From positions 30,616 to 94,615 of the forward strand of contig NZ_JAAVJD010000001.1 of the NCBI RefSeq assembly GCF_012033735.1: 64,000 bases of DNA, given 5' to 3'. The stretch comes from Streptomyces lonarensis. Its GTDB lineage: Bacteria > Actinomycetota > Actinomycetes > Streptomycetales > Streptomycetaceae. Positions 40,756 to 49,786 of the stretch are shown piece by piece. The stretch's first letter is position 1. Each line of letters starts with the position of its first letter. Below the pieces are notes generated by a model. The model did no database searches and was not told the origin of the DNA. It saw only the letters and a list, made by a program, of their open reading frames with translations. The position numbers and the translations under genes were made by a program.

Positions 40756-42015
40756 TCAGTCGGCAGCGCCACCGGCCGGGAGCGTCCCGGCGGCGACGGC
40801 GAGCAGCGAACGGATCTGCGCGGTGATGTCCATGCGGCTGCCGACCAGCGTCCCGTCGGTGAAGCGGCCGGACGCCTCGGACGCGTTCTCCTCGGCGAAC
40901 CGCAGGACGGGGGTGTGGAGGTGCCCGCCCGGCACGCCCGCCGCCACCCGGTCGCGGAGGAGGGTCGCGCGGTAGGCCACCTCGTTGGAGAGGTAGTCCC
41001 CGCCGCCTCCCGCCCGCGCCGACGAGCCCGCCGTCGGTCCGGCCTCGCGCACCACCGGCTCACCGCCGCCCGCGGGGACCTCGGTCACCGCGGGGTTGCC
41101 GCGGACCGGGTGCGGGCCGGTGGCAGCGGCGGCCATCTCCGCGTGCGGCAGGGTGCCGGCGGTCCACGGCGGGTTGGGGACCCCGTCGGCCCCCGGGACC
41201 GGAGGCACGGGGCCCGGCGCGGTCTCCTTGAGGTTGTCGGCACCCTCGCCCCGCCACCCGGCGTTGTGGCGCTCGATGTCGAAGACGCCGGGCCGACCCT
41301 GGCTGACGGTCATGAAGAGGTGGACCTGGCGGGGACCCGGCTCCAGGTACGGCCGCAGCGCCTGCTCCACGACGCCGTCGGTGAAGTCGCGCCAGCGCAC
41401 CGGCAGCACCACGGCCTCGATGTGCGCCGAGCGCCCGCAGTCGGTGCGGACGACGGTGCCGTGCAGCGCGAGCGCCGCCGCCCCCGACGGGTTGCCGCGG
41501 CGGACGTCGCTGTCCAACCCGAACGGGTCGAAGCCGGTGACGACGACGCGCAGCCGGTCCGGACCGGCCGGCAGGCCGTTGAGGCCGATACCGCGCGACT
41601 CGCGGCCCAGGACGCCCAGCAGCTCGCCGGTGTCCACCGGGAAGTCGGGGCGCCAGCCGCGGACCGCGCGCGCCAGCTCCAGCCGCGCCCAGTAGAGGGG
41701 ACGGTCGTCGCCGTCACCCTCGCGCAGCCGGCGTATCGCCTCCCGCCACAGCGAGCGGCCGTGGCGGGAGACGACCGCGCTCGCCTCGGACGCCGACCCG
41801 GCGTCGGCCAGCGCGGCGAGCAGCCGGGGCGCGGCGCCGGCGAGACCGCCGTGCTGGATCAGTCGCTGGGGAACGGCGCCGGTGAGGCGGTCCTCCTCGA
41901 TGGTGGGTTGCGCGGTCTGCGCTTCCGACGATGGTGCGGGCACGGCCCCTCCGGGCGTTTTACGGGGAACAGGCGGGACAAGGCGGGGGGACGACCCATG
42001 GTTACCAAAGTTCAC
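40756..42015 (-). CDS. Pyroglutamyl-peptidase I (C15) homologue with Ser at the catalytic Cys position
   Basis: A 419-residue protein, about twice the normal C15 length because of an N-terminal helical extension of 150 residues and inserts. The C15 hallmark is VVVTGFDPFG; the glutamate lies in FDIERHN and the histidine in GGHLHTPVLRF. In active enzymes the nucleophile motif is YLCN. Here the matching segment reads GDYLSNEVAYRATLL, with Ser instead of Cys. It may be a pseudoenzyme or use serine. Start GTG 42015 is the longest option; later GTG codons are possible. Divergent from the GlsB-type gene. Confidence 0.72.
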   Translation of the reverse strand: MNFGNHGSSPRLVPPVPRKTPGGAVPAPSSEAQTAQPTIEEDRLTGAVPQRLIQHGGLAGAAPRLLAALADAGSASEASAVVSRHGRSLWREAIRRLREGDGDDRPLYWARLELARAVRGWRPDFPVDTGELLGVLGRESRGIGLNGLPAGPDRLRVVVTGFDPFGLDSDVRRGNPSGAAALALHGTVVRTDCGRSAHIEAVVLPVRWRDFTDGVVEQALRPYLEPGPRQVHLFMTVSQGRPGVFDIERHNAGWRGEGADNLKETAPGPVPPVPGADGVPNPPWTAGTLPHAEMAAAATGPHPVRGNPAVTEVPAGGGEPVVREAGPTAGSSARAGGGGDYLSNEVAYRATLLRDRVAAGVPGGHLHTPVLRFAEENASEASGRFTDGTLVGSRMDITAQIRSLLAVAAGTLPAGGAAD

Positions 42016-42157
42016 CGCTCTGCCAGAAGGTCTGCCTGGTCTCGTTACGGCGACGGTTTCCGACGGGCCCGACGGCTTGTCCCGGTGCGCTCCTCATGCC
42101 GGATTCGCCCGACAGGGGGATAGTGGAATCAGGCCACGTAAGAGGAGGAGTCTGGAC

Positions 42158-42445
42158 ATGAGTGTTATCGCGTGGGTTGTGATCGGTCTGATAGCCGGCA
42201 TGATCGCGAAGGCGATACTGCCGGGTCGTGCCAATTTCGGCATCATCCTGACCGCCGTGCTCGGCATCGCGGGAGGGCTGGTCGGCGGCTGGCTCGGAGT
42301 GGTGATCTTCGGCGTCGGCGTGGCCGGCTTCTTCTCCCTCTCCACCTGGATCTGCGCCATTGTCGGCTCGCTGATCCTGCTGGGGCTGTACGGCATGGTG
42401 ACCGGCCGGACGGCGCACCACGGGGGCAGGCACCAGCACGCCTGA
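42158..42445 (+). CDS. GlsB/YeaQ/YmgE-family small membrane protein
   Basis: A 95-residue protein starting at ATG 42158 behind AGAGGAGGAG. Three hydrophobic helices with the family pattern VIAWVVIGLIAGMIAKAI, LTAVLGIAGGLVGGWLGV and ICAIVGSLILLGLYGM. Members are transglycosylase-associated stress proteins of the cytoplasmic membrane. The tail is histidine-rich (HHGGRHQH). Monocistronic, with a hairpin at 42514. Confidence 0.88.
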   Translation: MSVIAWVVIGLIAGMIAKAILPGRANFGIILTAVLGIAGGLVGGWLGVVIFGVGVAGFFSLSTWICAIVGSLILLGLYGMVTGRTAHHGGRHQHA

Positions 42446-42513
42446 CCCCTGCCGCCGCGCGGCCGACGCGGCGGTCGGCGCCGACACACCCCGGGACGCG
42501 CACGCCGCGCCCC

Positions 42514-42539
42514 GGGGTCGACGTGTCGGCGTCGACCCC
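42514..42539 (+). terminator. Hairpin after the GlsB-type gene
   Basis: GGGGTCGAC (42514-42522) and GTCGACCCC (42531-42539) flank an 8-base loop, about 70 bases past the stop. Weaker complementary GC-rich sequence extends the stem. Confidence 0.65.
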
Positions 42540-42673
42540 TGCGGCGGAGGTGCGGACCGGGCGCAGGTGCGGCTGGGTCGCGCCGTGGCTGAGGCCCTGC
42601 CGTGGAGCGCGGGCCACGGTCGCGCTGCCGGGCATCCCGGACCGGCCCCGCAGCGCCGCGAGGCGGCCGGTGG

Positions 42674-43552
42674 TCAGTCCTCCCGGGTCACCGCCGCGTG
42701 CGCCAGCTCCGCCAGCGCGGCCTGGCCCGTGGGGCTGGGGTGGAACCAGTCCCACTCGCTGAGGTCCTCCAGCGCGAAGGCGTACCCGTTGACGGCGCCG
42801 TCGTCGTACCGGCAGAGCACGTCCGCCGCGCAGACCTCGTCGAGCGCGGTGTTGTACGCGTCCACCCGCTCGGCGACGGCCGCCCGCCGCTCCTGGGTCT
42901 CCTCGTCGTCCGTGGCGGCGTCCCGCAGCATCGACTGGCAGATCCCGAACTGCCACGCCATCCGGGCGCGGTCCTCCTCGCGGCCGGTTCGCCACAGCTG
43001 CATCAGGTCCGGAACGCTGGCCACGAAGATCTGCGCCTGCGGCGCCTCCTCGCGGATGACCTCCACCGTCTCGGCGAAGGCGGCGCGGAACTCCTCCGGC
43101 GCGGTCATCCGCTCCGGTGTCCTGGTGCAGGCGTCGTTGGCGCCCGCCAGGACGGTCACCAGCTCCGGTTCGTTGGCGGCGGCGAGTCGGGCCTGGCCGG
43201 GCAGGTCGGCCATCATCGCGCCGGCCACCGCCTCGTTCCAGGTCTGTGCCGCGCCGAGTCGCAGCGCCAGACTGTCCACCTCGGCCTCGGTCCCGGTGGC
43301 CCAGGAGACCTCCGGACAGTCGGCGAGCAGTTCGCAGGAGTCGAAGCCGGTGGTGATCGAGTCGCCGATGGCGGCGACCGAGGCCGGCTCGGTGTTCCAG
43401 CGCGGGCCGGCCAGGTCCTCGTGCCGGGAGTCCTCCCCGGCGTCGCCCCGGGTCGCGGACGGCTCCGAGGAGGAGCACGCGGCCAGCGTGGCTGCGGCGA
43501 GCAGCGCGGCGAGCGCGGGGCGGATCGGACGGGTGGGGCGGCTGACCGGCAT
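42674..43552 (-). CDS. SGNH-family lipoprotein hydrolase
   Basis: A 292-residue exported enzyme. The signal peptide ends in the lipobox LAAC near residue 25, followed by SSSEPSATRG. The SGNH blocks are visible: IGDSITTGFDS with the nucleophile serine, the glycine of VAGAMMADL, AGAND in block III and DWFHPSPTG with the closing Asp and His. Likely a cell-surface esterase or lipase; substrate unknown. Divergent from the DUF3145 gene. Confidence 0.88.
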   Translation of the reverse strand: MPVSRPTRPIRPALAALLAAATLAACSSSEPSATRGDAGEDSRHEDLAGPRWNTEPASVAAIGDSITTGFDSCELLADCPEVSWATGTEAEVDSLALRLGAAQTWNEAVAGAMMADLPGQARLAAANEPELVTVLAGANDACTRTPERMTAPEEFRAAFAETVEVIREEAPQAQIFVASVPDLMQLWRTGREEDRARMAWQFGICQSMLRDAATDDEETQERRAAVAERVDAYNTALDEVCAADVLCRYDDGAVNGYAFALEDLSEWDWFHPSPTGQAALAELAHAAVTRED

Positions 43553-43832
43553 TCGGCTCCCTGCTCCGGACGGGTTGACATGGGTGTCGCCGCGGAACCG
43601 GCACTCGTGGCCGCACGGTAACTTGGGACCCGGCCCGGCCTGCGGGTGTGCGGGTCCGCACCACCAGCGTAAGAGATCCGCTCGCCGTCACACGCTGCCG
43701 ATTTTGCCAGGATGTGGCTGTCTGTGGTGTTTACTGTTCGCTGAGTGACGATGCGCGGGCGTGGGCGACCCCGCGCCGGCTCGGGTCCGGCCGCCGGCCG
43801 ACCGGGCCCCGGCAGGAAGGGCAGGAGGTCAG

Positions 43833-44327
43833 ATGACCACGCGAGGTGTCCTGTACGTGCACTCCGCACCGCGTGCGCTGTGCCCGCACATCGAGTGGGC
43901 CGTGGCCGGGGTGCTCGGCACCCGTGTCGGTCTCGACTGGACGAGACAGCCGGCCTCGCCGGGCACCTGGCGTGCCGAACTGTCCTGGCAGGGCGCGGTG
44001 GGCACGGCCTCCCAGTTCGCGTCCGCGTTGCGCGGCTGGCAGCTGCTGCGGTTCGAGGTCACCTCCGAACCCTGCGCCACCGCCGAGGGCGAGCGGTACA
44101 GCTGCACCCCCGGCCTCGGCATCTACCACGCCGTCACCGGCATGCACGGCGACATCATGATCCCGGAGGACCGACTGCGCGCCGCCACCGCGCGCGCCGC
44201 GCTCGGCGAGAGCGACCTGGAGGTCGAGATCACCCGGCTGCTCGGGAAGCCCTGGGACGACGAGTTGGAGCCCTTCCGTCACGCGGGGGAGGGCGCGCCC
44301 GTGCGCTGGCTGCACCAGGTCGTCTGA
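43833..44327 (+). CDS. DUF3145 family protein
   Basis: A 164-residue protein starting at ATG 43833 behind GGCAGGAGG. The sequence TTRGVLYVHSAPRALCPHIEWAV and SCTPGLGIYHAVTGMHGDIMI is characteristic of the actinobacterial DUF3145 family, of unknown function and usually found near the fatty-acid genes, as here. Convergent with fabF, with the strong terminator at 44531 between them. Confidence 0.9.
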   Translation: MTTRGVLYVHSAPRALCPHIEWAVAGVLGTRVGLDWTRQPASPGTWRAELSWQGAVGTASQFASALRGWQLLRFEVTSEPCATAEGERYSCTPGLGIYHAVTGMHGDIMIPEDRLRAATARAALGESDLEVEITRLLGKPWDDELEPFRHAGEGAPVRWLHQVV

Positions 44328-44530
44328 GCTGAGCGCGTGCGTGAGACCCCGCGGCGGGTCTGCTCGCGGCGTCGGCCGCGGTCGGCCGCACGGCGGAGCG
44401 GCGCCCCGCGTACCGGGTCGTGTTCGGGCACCTCCGACAACGCAGCACATGGCCGTGGGCGTCGCGGGCCCGGTACGGGTCTCCGGCAAGCCCTGAGGGC
44501 GCTGCCCGTCGCGGCGCGGAAGACGACAAC

Positions 44531-44574
44531 GGCTGCGGGGCCGGGACCCTGGAGAGGGTTCCGGCCCCGCAGCC
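44531..44574. terminator. Strong hairpin terminator of the fab operon
   Basis: A 20-nt arm at 44531-44550 pairs with 44555-44574 with one mismatch around the loop GGAG, 17 bases beyond the fabF stop on the minus strand. It also faces the convergent DUF3145 gene and may serve both. Confidence 0.9.
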
Positions 44575-44591
44575 GTGAGGTCGACGCGGTG

Positions 44592-45860
44592 TCAGACGGT
44601 GCGGAAGGCCAGCACCACGTTGTGCCCACCGAAGCCGAACGAGTTGTTCAGCGCCGTCAGGCGGCCCTCGGCGGGCAGCGCGCGCGGCTCGCCGCGCACG
44701 ACGTCCGCGTCCACCTCGGGGTCGAGCTCGTCGACGTTGAGGGTGGGCGGGGCCTGGCGGTGGTGCAGCGCCAGGACGGTGGCGACCGTCTCGATGCCGC
44801 CCGCACCGCCGAGGAGGTGACCGGTCATCGACTTCGTGGCGGAGACCGCCACGTGGTCGACGTGGTCGCCCAGGACCTTGCGGAGCGCCTTGACCTCGGC
44901 GACGTCGCCCTGCGGGGTGGACGTGGCGTGCGCGTTGAGGTGCACGATCTCGTCGAGGTCGATGTCGGTTGCGTCCAGCAGGTTCTGCAGCGCCGCCGAG
45001 ATGCCGCGGCCGGTGGGTTCCGGCTGGGCGATGTGGTGGCTGTCCGCCGAGAGGCCCTGGCCCAGCAGCTCGCAGTAGACGCGGGCGCCGCGGCGCTCCG
45101 CGTGCTCCGCCGACTCCAGGACCACGACGCCGGCGCCCTCACCGAGCACGAAGCCGGAACGGCCCGTGTCGTAGGGGCGGGACGCGCCCTGGGGGTTCTC
45201 GTTGTCCTTGGACATCGCCATCATGTTGGCGAAGGCCGCGATGGGCAGCGGGTGCACGCACGCCTCGGTGCCGCCGGTGACCACGATGTCCGCCCGGCCA
45301 CTGCGGATCATCTCCGCCGCGTAGCCGATGGCCTCGGCGCCGGAGGCGCAGGCGGAGACCGGGGTGTGCACCCCGGCCCGGGCGCCGACCTCCAGACCGA
45401 CGTTGGCCGCCGGGCTGTTGGGCATCAGCATCGGGACGGTGTGCGGCGACACCCGCCGCGCGCCCTTCTCCAGCAGCACGTCGTACTGGTCCAGCAGGGT
45501 CGTCACGCCACCGATGCCGGAGGCGATGACCGTACCCAGCCGGTCCGGGTCCACCGTGCCCCCGACCTCACCGGCGGGACCGGTGAGGCCGGCGTCCGCC
45601 CACGCCTCGCGGGCCGCGATCAGCGCGAACTGCGCCGACCGGTCCAGCCGCCTGGCGAGCGGCCGGGGAAGAACCTCTCCCGGTTCGACCGCGATGGACG
45701 CGGCGATCCGCACGGGCAGCTCGGCGGCCCATTCCTGCTCCAGGGGGCGCACACCCGACCGCCCAGCCATCAGGCCGTCCCAGGTCGATGCGCTGTCGCC
45801 GCCCAGGGGCGTGGTGGCGCCGATACCGGTGACGACCACCGTTCGATTGGTCGCGTTCAC
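44592..45860 (-). CDS. fabF: Beta-ketoacyl-ACP synthase II
   Basis: A 422-residue condensing enzyme that elongates acyl-ACP with malonyl-ACP in fatty-acid synthesis. Nucleophile Cys lies in VSACASGAEA, the two histidines in NAHATSTPQGD and KSMTGHLLGGAGG, and the C-terminal glycine loop is NNSFGFGGHN. Last gene of the four-gene fab operon, 112 bases after acpP with a hairpin in the gap (45898-45921). Full family length, all catalytic residues present. Confidence 0.96.
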   Translation of the reverse strand: MNATNRTVVVTGIGATTPLGGDSASTWDGLMAGRSGVRPLEQEWAAELPVRIAASIAVEPGEVLPRPLARRLDRSAQFALIAAREAWADAGLTGPAGEVGGTVDPDRLGTVIASGIGGVTTLLDQYDVLLEKGARRVSPHTVPMLMPNSPAANVGLEVGARAGVHTPVSACASGAEAIGYAAEMIRSGRADIVVTGGTEACVHPLPIAAFANMMAMSKDNENPQGASRPYDTGRSGFVLGEGAGVVVLESAEHAERRGARVYCELLGQGLSADSHHIAQPEPTGRGISAALQNLLDATDIDLDEIVHLNAHATSTPQGDVAEVKALRKVLGDHVDHVAVSATKSMTGHLLGGAGGIETVATVLALHHRQAPPTLNVDELDPEVDADVVRGEPRALPAEGRLTALNNSFGFGGHNVVLAFRTV

Positions 45861-45897
45861 GGGATTGTCTGCTCCGCTTGTCGAGGGTGGTGGAACT

Positions 45898-45921
45898 CCG
45901 CCACCCCGAGAGGGGTGGCGG
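45898..45921 (-). promoter_or_regulatory. Hairpin in the acpP-fabF gap
   Basis: CCGCCACCCC (45898-45907) and GGGGTGGCGG (45912-45921) form a perfect 10-bp stem with loop GAGA. It could partly stop transcription or stabilise the upstream message, helping to make more acyl carrier protein than condensing enzyme. Confidence 0.65.
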
Positions 45922-45972
45922 CGGGCACGGGGGGACGGGCGGCCGGGAGCCGCCCGCAGCGGACCGGGTGGG

Positions 45973-46221
45973 TCAGCTCTGGTGCTCCAGGATGTAGTTG
46001 GTGGCGTCGCCGACGGTCTTCAGACCCTTGACGTCGTCGTCCGGGATCTTGACGTCGAAGCGCTCCTCGGCGGCGACGACGACCTCGACCATGGACAGCG
46101 AGTCGACGTCCAGGTCGTCGGTGAAGGACTTGTCCTCGGCGACGTCCTCGGTCGGGATACCGGCGATCTCGTTCACGATCTCGGCGAGACCGGCGATGAT
46201 CTCTTCCTTCGTGGCAGCCAT
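45973..46221 (-). CDS. acpP: Acyl carrier protein
   Basis: An 82-residue acidic helical carrier protein. The phosphopantetheine serine is in DLDVDSLSMVEV. It carries growing acyl chains between FabD, FabH and FabF, encoded on both sides. The gene lies 93 bases after fabH; ATG at 46221 follows AAGGAGCGG. Confidence 0.96.
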   Translation of the reverse strand: MAATKEEIIAGLAEIVNEIAGIPTEDVAEDKSFTDDLDVDSLSMVEVVVAAEERFDVKIPDDDVKGLKTVGDATNYILEHQS

Positions 46222-46314
46222 GTGCGCCGCTCCTTCGAATCTGTGTGTTCCGCGGCGAACCGCGTGGGTGTGAATGACGGTCCGGCGGGATGCCGATCCG
46301 TCGGGGGATATGTC

Positions 46315-47319
46315 CTAGGGGAGGGTAACGACTGTCGCCGCGTACACGAGACCCGCCCCGAAGCCGATGAGTAGTGCGGTGTCGCCGCTCTTGGCCTGGC
46401 CGGTGGCGAGCATCCGCTCCATCGCCAGCGGGATGGAGGCGGCGGAGGTGTTGCCGGTGGTCTCCACGTCCCTGGCGATGGCGACGTGCTCCGGTAGCTT
46501 CAGGGTCTTGGCCAGCGAGTCGATGATCCGCATGTTGGCCTGGTGCGGGATGAAGGCGTCCAGCTCCTCGGGGGTGATCCCCGCCGCCTCCAGCGCCTGC
46601 GCCGCCACCTTCGCCATCTCGAAGACCGCCCAGCGGAAGACCGTCTGGCCCTCCTGCCGGAGCGCCGGGAAGCGGGCGACCTCCCCGTCGCGGTACGCGG
46701 TCCACGGGGTGGTCTGCTCGATCACGTCGGCCTTGTCGCCCTCGGAGCCCCACACGGTGGGGCCCATGGCCGGGACGTCGGAGGGCCCGACGACCACGGC
46801 GCCGGCGCCGTCACCGAAGAGGAACGCCGTCGAGCGGTCCTCCCGGTCGGTGAGCTCCGACAGCCGTTCGACGCCGATGACGACGACGTACTCGGCGCTG
46901 CCCTCGACCACCATGCCCTTCGCCACGGCCAGGCCGTAGCCGAAGCCCGCGCAGGCGGCGGAGATGTCGAACGCCGCTGCCTTGCCGGTGCCCAGCCGGT
47001 GGGCGATCTCGGTCGCCACCGACGGGGTCTGCATGAAGTGGGACACGGTCGAGACGACCACCGCGCCGACCTGCTCGGGGCCGATGCCGGCGTCGGCGAG
47101 CGCCTTGCCCGCCGCGGCCAGCGACATCTCGGCGACCGTCTCGTCGTCGTTGGCCCAGTGGCGGGTCACGATGCCGGAGCGCGAGCGAATCCACTCGTCC
47201 GAGGAGTCGATGTGCTTCAGGATCTCCTCGTTGGGGACCACCCGCTGCGGGCGGTAGCCGCCGGTGCCGAGGATCCGCGCGTACGGGGCACCCTTGCTCG
47301 ACCTGAGAGACGCTGCCAT
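46315..47319 (-). CDS. fabH: Beta-ketoacyl-ACP synthase III
   Basis: A 334-residue enzyme starting at ATG 47319 that condenses a starter acyl-CoA with malonyl-ACP. The catalytic triad is Cys in ISAACAGFGYG, His in IPHQANMRI and Asn in TTGNTSAASIP. In Streptomyces this enzyme chooses branched starters. An open extension to 47496 is unrelated. Twenty-two bases downstream of fabD. Confidence 0.96.
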   Translation of the reverse strand: MAASLRSSKGAPYARILGTGGYRPQRVVPNEEILKHIDSSDEWIRSRSGIVTRHWANDDETVAEMSLAAAGKALADAGIGPEQVGAVVVSTVSHFMQTPSVATEIAHRLGTGKAAAFDISAACAGFGYGLAVAKGMVVEGSAEYVVVIGVERLSELTDREDRSTAFLFGDGAGAVVVGPSDVPAMGPTVWGSEGDKADVIEQTTPWTAYRDGEVARFPALRQEGQTVFRWAVFEMAKVAAQALEAAGITPEELDAFIPHQANMRIIDSLAKTLKLPEHVAIARDVETTGNTSAASIPLAMERMLATGQAKSGDTALLIGFGAGLVYAATVVTLP

Positions 47320-47341
47320 CGTCTGAGGGCTCCTGTTCGGC

Positions 47342-48286
47342 TTAGTGCTCGCCCGCGGAGTACTCCGCGACGAGTTCACGGGCTGCGGAGAGTTCGTCGG
47401 GTGTCTTGACCGCCAGGTTCCGCACCCCGGGGAGCGCGCGCTTGGAGAGCCCCGCGAGCGTCCCGCCGGGGCAGACCTCGACGAGCGCGGTGACACCCTC
47501 CGCCCGGAAAGTCTCCATGCACAGGTCCCAGCGCACCGGGTTGGACACCTGGGCGACGAGGCGGGAGAGCACGTCCTTGCCCTCGACCACCACCGCGCCG
47601 TCCGCGTTCGAGACGTACCGCACCACCGGGTCTCCCGGCGTGAGGCCGAGCGCGGCCTCCTCCATCGCGGCCACCGCCGGCGCCATGTGCGCGGTGTGGA
47701 ACGCGCCGGCGACCTTCAGCGGCCTCACGCGGGCCTTCTCCGGCTTGTCCGCGGCCAGCGCGGCCAACTGCTCGGTGGTGCCCGCCGCCACGACCTGCCC
47801 GGCGCCGTTGACGTTGGCCGGCGTCAGTCCCAGCTCCGCGAGCTTCGCCGCGACCTGCTCCGGGTCGCCGCCCAGCACGGCGGACATGCCGGTGTCGGTG
47901 ACCGCGGCGGCCTCCGCCATCGCCAGCCCGCGGCGCCGTACCAGAACCAGCGCCTCCTCGGCCGTCAGCACACCGGCGAACACCGCGGCGGCCAGCTCGC
48001 CGACGCTGTGGCCCGCGACCAGCGCGGGCGCCGGGCCGGCGGCGGGCAGCGTGCCCAGCACGGCCTCGGCCGACAGCAGCGACGCGGCGACCAGCAGCGG
48101 CTGCGCCACGGCGGTGTCACGGATCGCGTCGGCGTCGGCCTCGGTGCCGTAGTGCACCAGGTCGAGGTCGATCGCGTCGGACCACCCGCGCAGCCGGTCG
48201 GCTGCGCCGGGGAGTTCGAGCCAGGGGGTCAGGAAGCCAGGCGTCTGGGCGCCTTGGCCGGGAGCGACGAGAACGAGCACCCTCAC
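47342..48286 (-). CDS. fabD: Malonyl-CoA:ACP transacylase
   Basis: A 314-residue enzyme that loads malonyl units onto ACP. Active serine in VAGHSVGELAAAVF, histidine in VAGAFHTAHM, and glutamine in LVAPGQGAQ. Start at GTG 48286 (VRVLVLVAPG); GTG 48280 is an alternative. First gene of the fab operon, 88 bases downstream of the regulator gene in the same direction. The region in between should hold the operon promoter. Confidence 0.95.
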   Translation of the reverse strand: MRVLVLVAPGQGAQTPGFLTPWLELPGAADRLRGWSDAIDLDLVHYGTEADADAIRDTAVAQPLLVAASLLSAEAVLGTLPAAGPAPALVAGHSVGELAAAVFAGVLTAEEALVLVRRRGLAMAEAAAVTDTGMSAVLGGDPEQVAAKLAELGLTPANVNGAGQVVAAGTTEQLAALAADKPEKARVRPLKVAGAFHTAHMAPAVAAMEEAALGLTPGDPVVRYVSNADGAVVVEGKDVLSRLVAQVSNPVRWDLCMETFRAEGVTALVEVCPGGTLAGLSKRALPGVRNLAVKTPDELSAARELVAEYSAGEH

Positions 48287-48374
48287 ACTCTCTCGCGGCT
48301 GCGGTGCCGGGCGCGGGTGGGGACCGTCACCAAGAACCGTGGGGCAAATTGTCACCCTCCGACAAAAGTCGTGC

Positions 48375-49661
48375 TCAGTGCGAGCTCCGCGCCTCGCCCG
48401 CGCTGAGCCGTCCGAGCATCAGGGCGACACGAAGCGTGAAGGCGGAGCGAACGTCGGACGGTGACCAGCCGGTGACGTCCGTCACCCGTCGGAGCCGGTA
48501 CCGGACGGTGTTGGGGTGCACGAACAGCATCCGCGCGGCGCCCTCCAGGCTGTTGGCCTGCTCCAGGTAGACGCTGAGTGTCTCCAGCAGGGCGGAGCCG
48601 GCCCGCTCCAGTGGTCTGTAGATCTCCTCCACCAGCAGCCCCCTGGCGGTGGCGTCCCCCGCCATGGCCCGCTCCGGCAGCAGGTCGTCGGCGGCCACCG
48701 GGCGCGGCGCGTCCGGCCACGCCGCGCAGGCGCGCAGCCCGGCGGTGGCCGCCTGCGCGGAACGGGTCGCCGCCTGGAGGTCCGCCACCAGCGGCCCCGC
48801 CACCACCGGCCCGGCCGCGAACGGCGCGATCAGGGACTTGGCCGCCCGCAGCGGATCGTCGGTCCCCCCGACGATCACCACCAACCGCTTGCCCAGCACC
48901 CCGGTCAGCACCTGCATCTTCGCGTACCGGGCGGCGCGGCGGATCGCCTCCACCGTCAGCTCGTTGTCCCCGTCGGGCGCCGACCCGACCACGACCGTCA
49001 CCCGCTCCGGGGAGTCCCAGCCCAGGGCCGCGGCCCGCGAGACGTCGCCCTCGTCGGCCTCACCGGAGACCACGGCGTTGACCACCAGCGACTCCAGCCG
49101 GGCGTCCCACGCGCCGCGGGCCTCCGCCGCCTGCGCGTACACCTGAGCGGTGGCGAACGCGATCTCCCGGGCGTAGACGAGGAGCGCGCCGCGCAGCGCG
49201 TCCTCCCCGCCGGGGGCGGCGATCTCGTCCACGGCGGTCTCCACCACCTCGATGGTGGTGCGCACCATCTCCACCGTCTGCCGCAGCGTCACCGCACGCG
49301 TCAGTTCACGCGGCGCGGTGCCGAAGACGTCGGTCGAGATGGCCTGCGGCGCCCCCGGGTGCCGGAACCACTCGGTGAAGGCGGCGATCCCCGCCTGCGC
49401 CACCAGCCCGATCCAGGACCGGTTCTCCGGTGGCATCACGCGGTACCAGGAGAGGTTCTCGTCCATCCGCGCGATGGCGGCGGCGGCCAGCTTGCCCGCC
49501 GAACGCTCCAGGTTCCGGACGGTCGCGGCGTGCACGGGCCCCACGGGGCCCCGGGCACCGGGCACGTTCCCGGCCGCACGGCTCACCCGCGGCGCGCGCG
49601 GGTCGGCCGTGGCGTTGTTCTCCTGCTCAGGTGTGTCGGACACGGTCCCAGACTGCCTCAT
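48375..49661 (-). CDS. fasR: FasR-type PucR-family activator of the fab operon
   Basis: A 428-residue regulator. The C-terminal PucR helix-turn-helix is clear: ANSLEGAARMLFVHPNTVRYR, RLRRVTDVTGWSP. The middle GGDEF-like part has VTVVVGSAPDGDNELT and LVVIVGGTDDP. Placement directly upstream of fabD matches fasR of Streptomyces coelicolor, which activates fatty-acid synthesis genes. Start at ATG 49661 or GTG 49643 (VSDTPEQE) is unsettled. Confidence 0.92.
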   Translation of the reverse strand: MRQSGTVSDTPEQENNATADPRAPRVSRAAGNVPGARGPVGPVHAATVRNLERSAGKLAAAAIARMDENLSWYRVMPPENRSWIGLVAQAGIAAFTEWFRHPGAPQAISTDVFGTAPRELTRAVTLRQTVEMVRTTIEVVETAVDEIAAPGGEDALRGALLVYAREIAFATAQVYAQAAEARGAWDARLESLVVNAVVSGEADEGDVSRAAALGWDSPERVTVVVGSAPDGDNELTVEAIRRAARYAKMQVLTGVLGKRLVVIVGGTDDPLRAAKSLIAPFAAGPVVAGPLVADLQAATRSAQAATAGLRACAAWPDAPRPVAADDLLPERAMAGDATARGLLVEEIYRPLERAGSALLETLSVYLEQANSLEGAARMLFVHPNTVRYRLRRVTDVTGWSPSDVRSAFTLRVALMLGRLSAGEARSSH

Positions 49662-49786
49662 CGGCGCCGCAGGGCAATCCCCAGGGGTCCGCCCCGGCCA
49701 CGCGCGGCGCCCGCCCCGGCGCGGGGCCGCGCCGGCCCGGACCGGCGCACGCGGCGGTCCGCGCGCCCCGCCGATACGGTGGGCGC

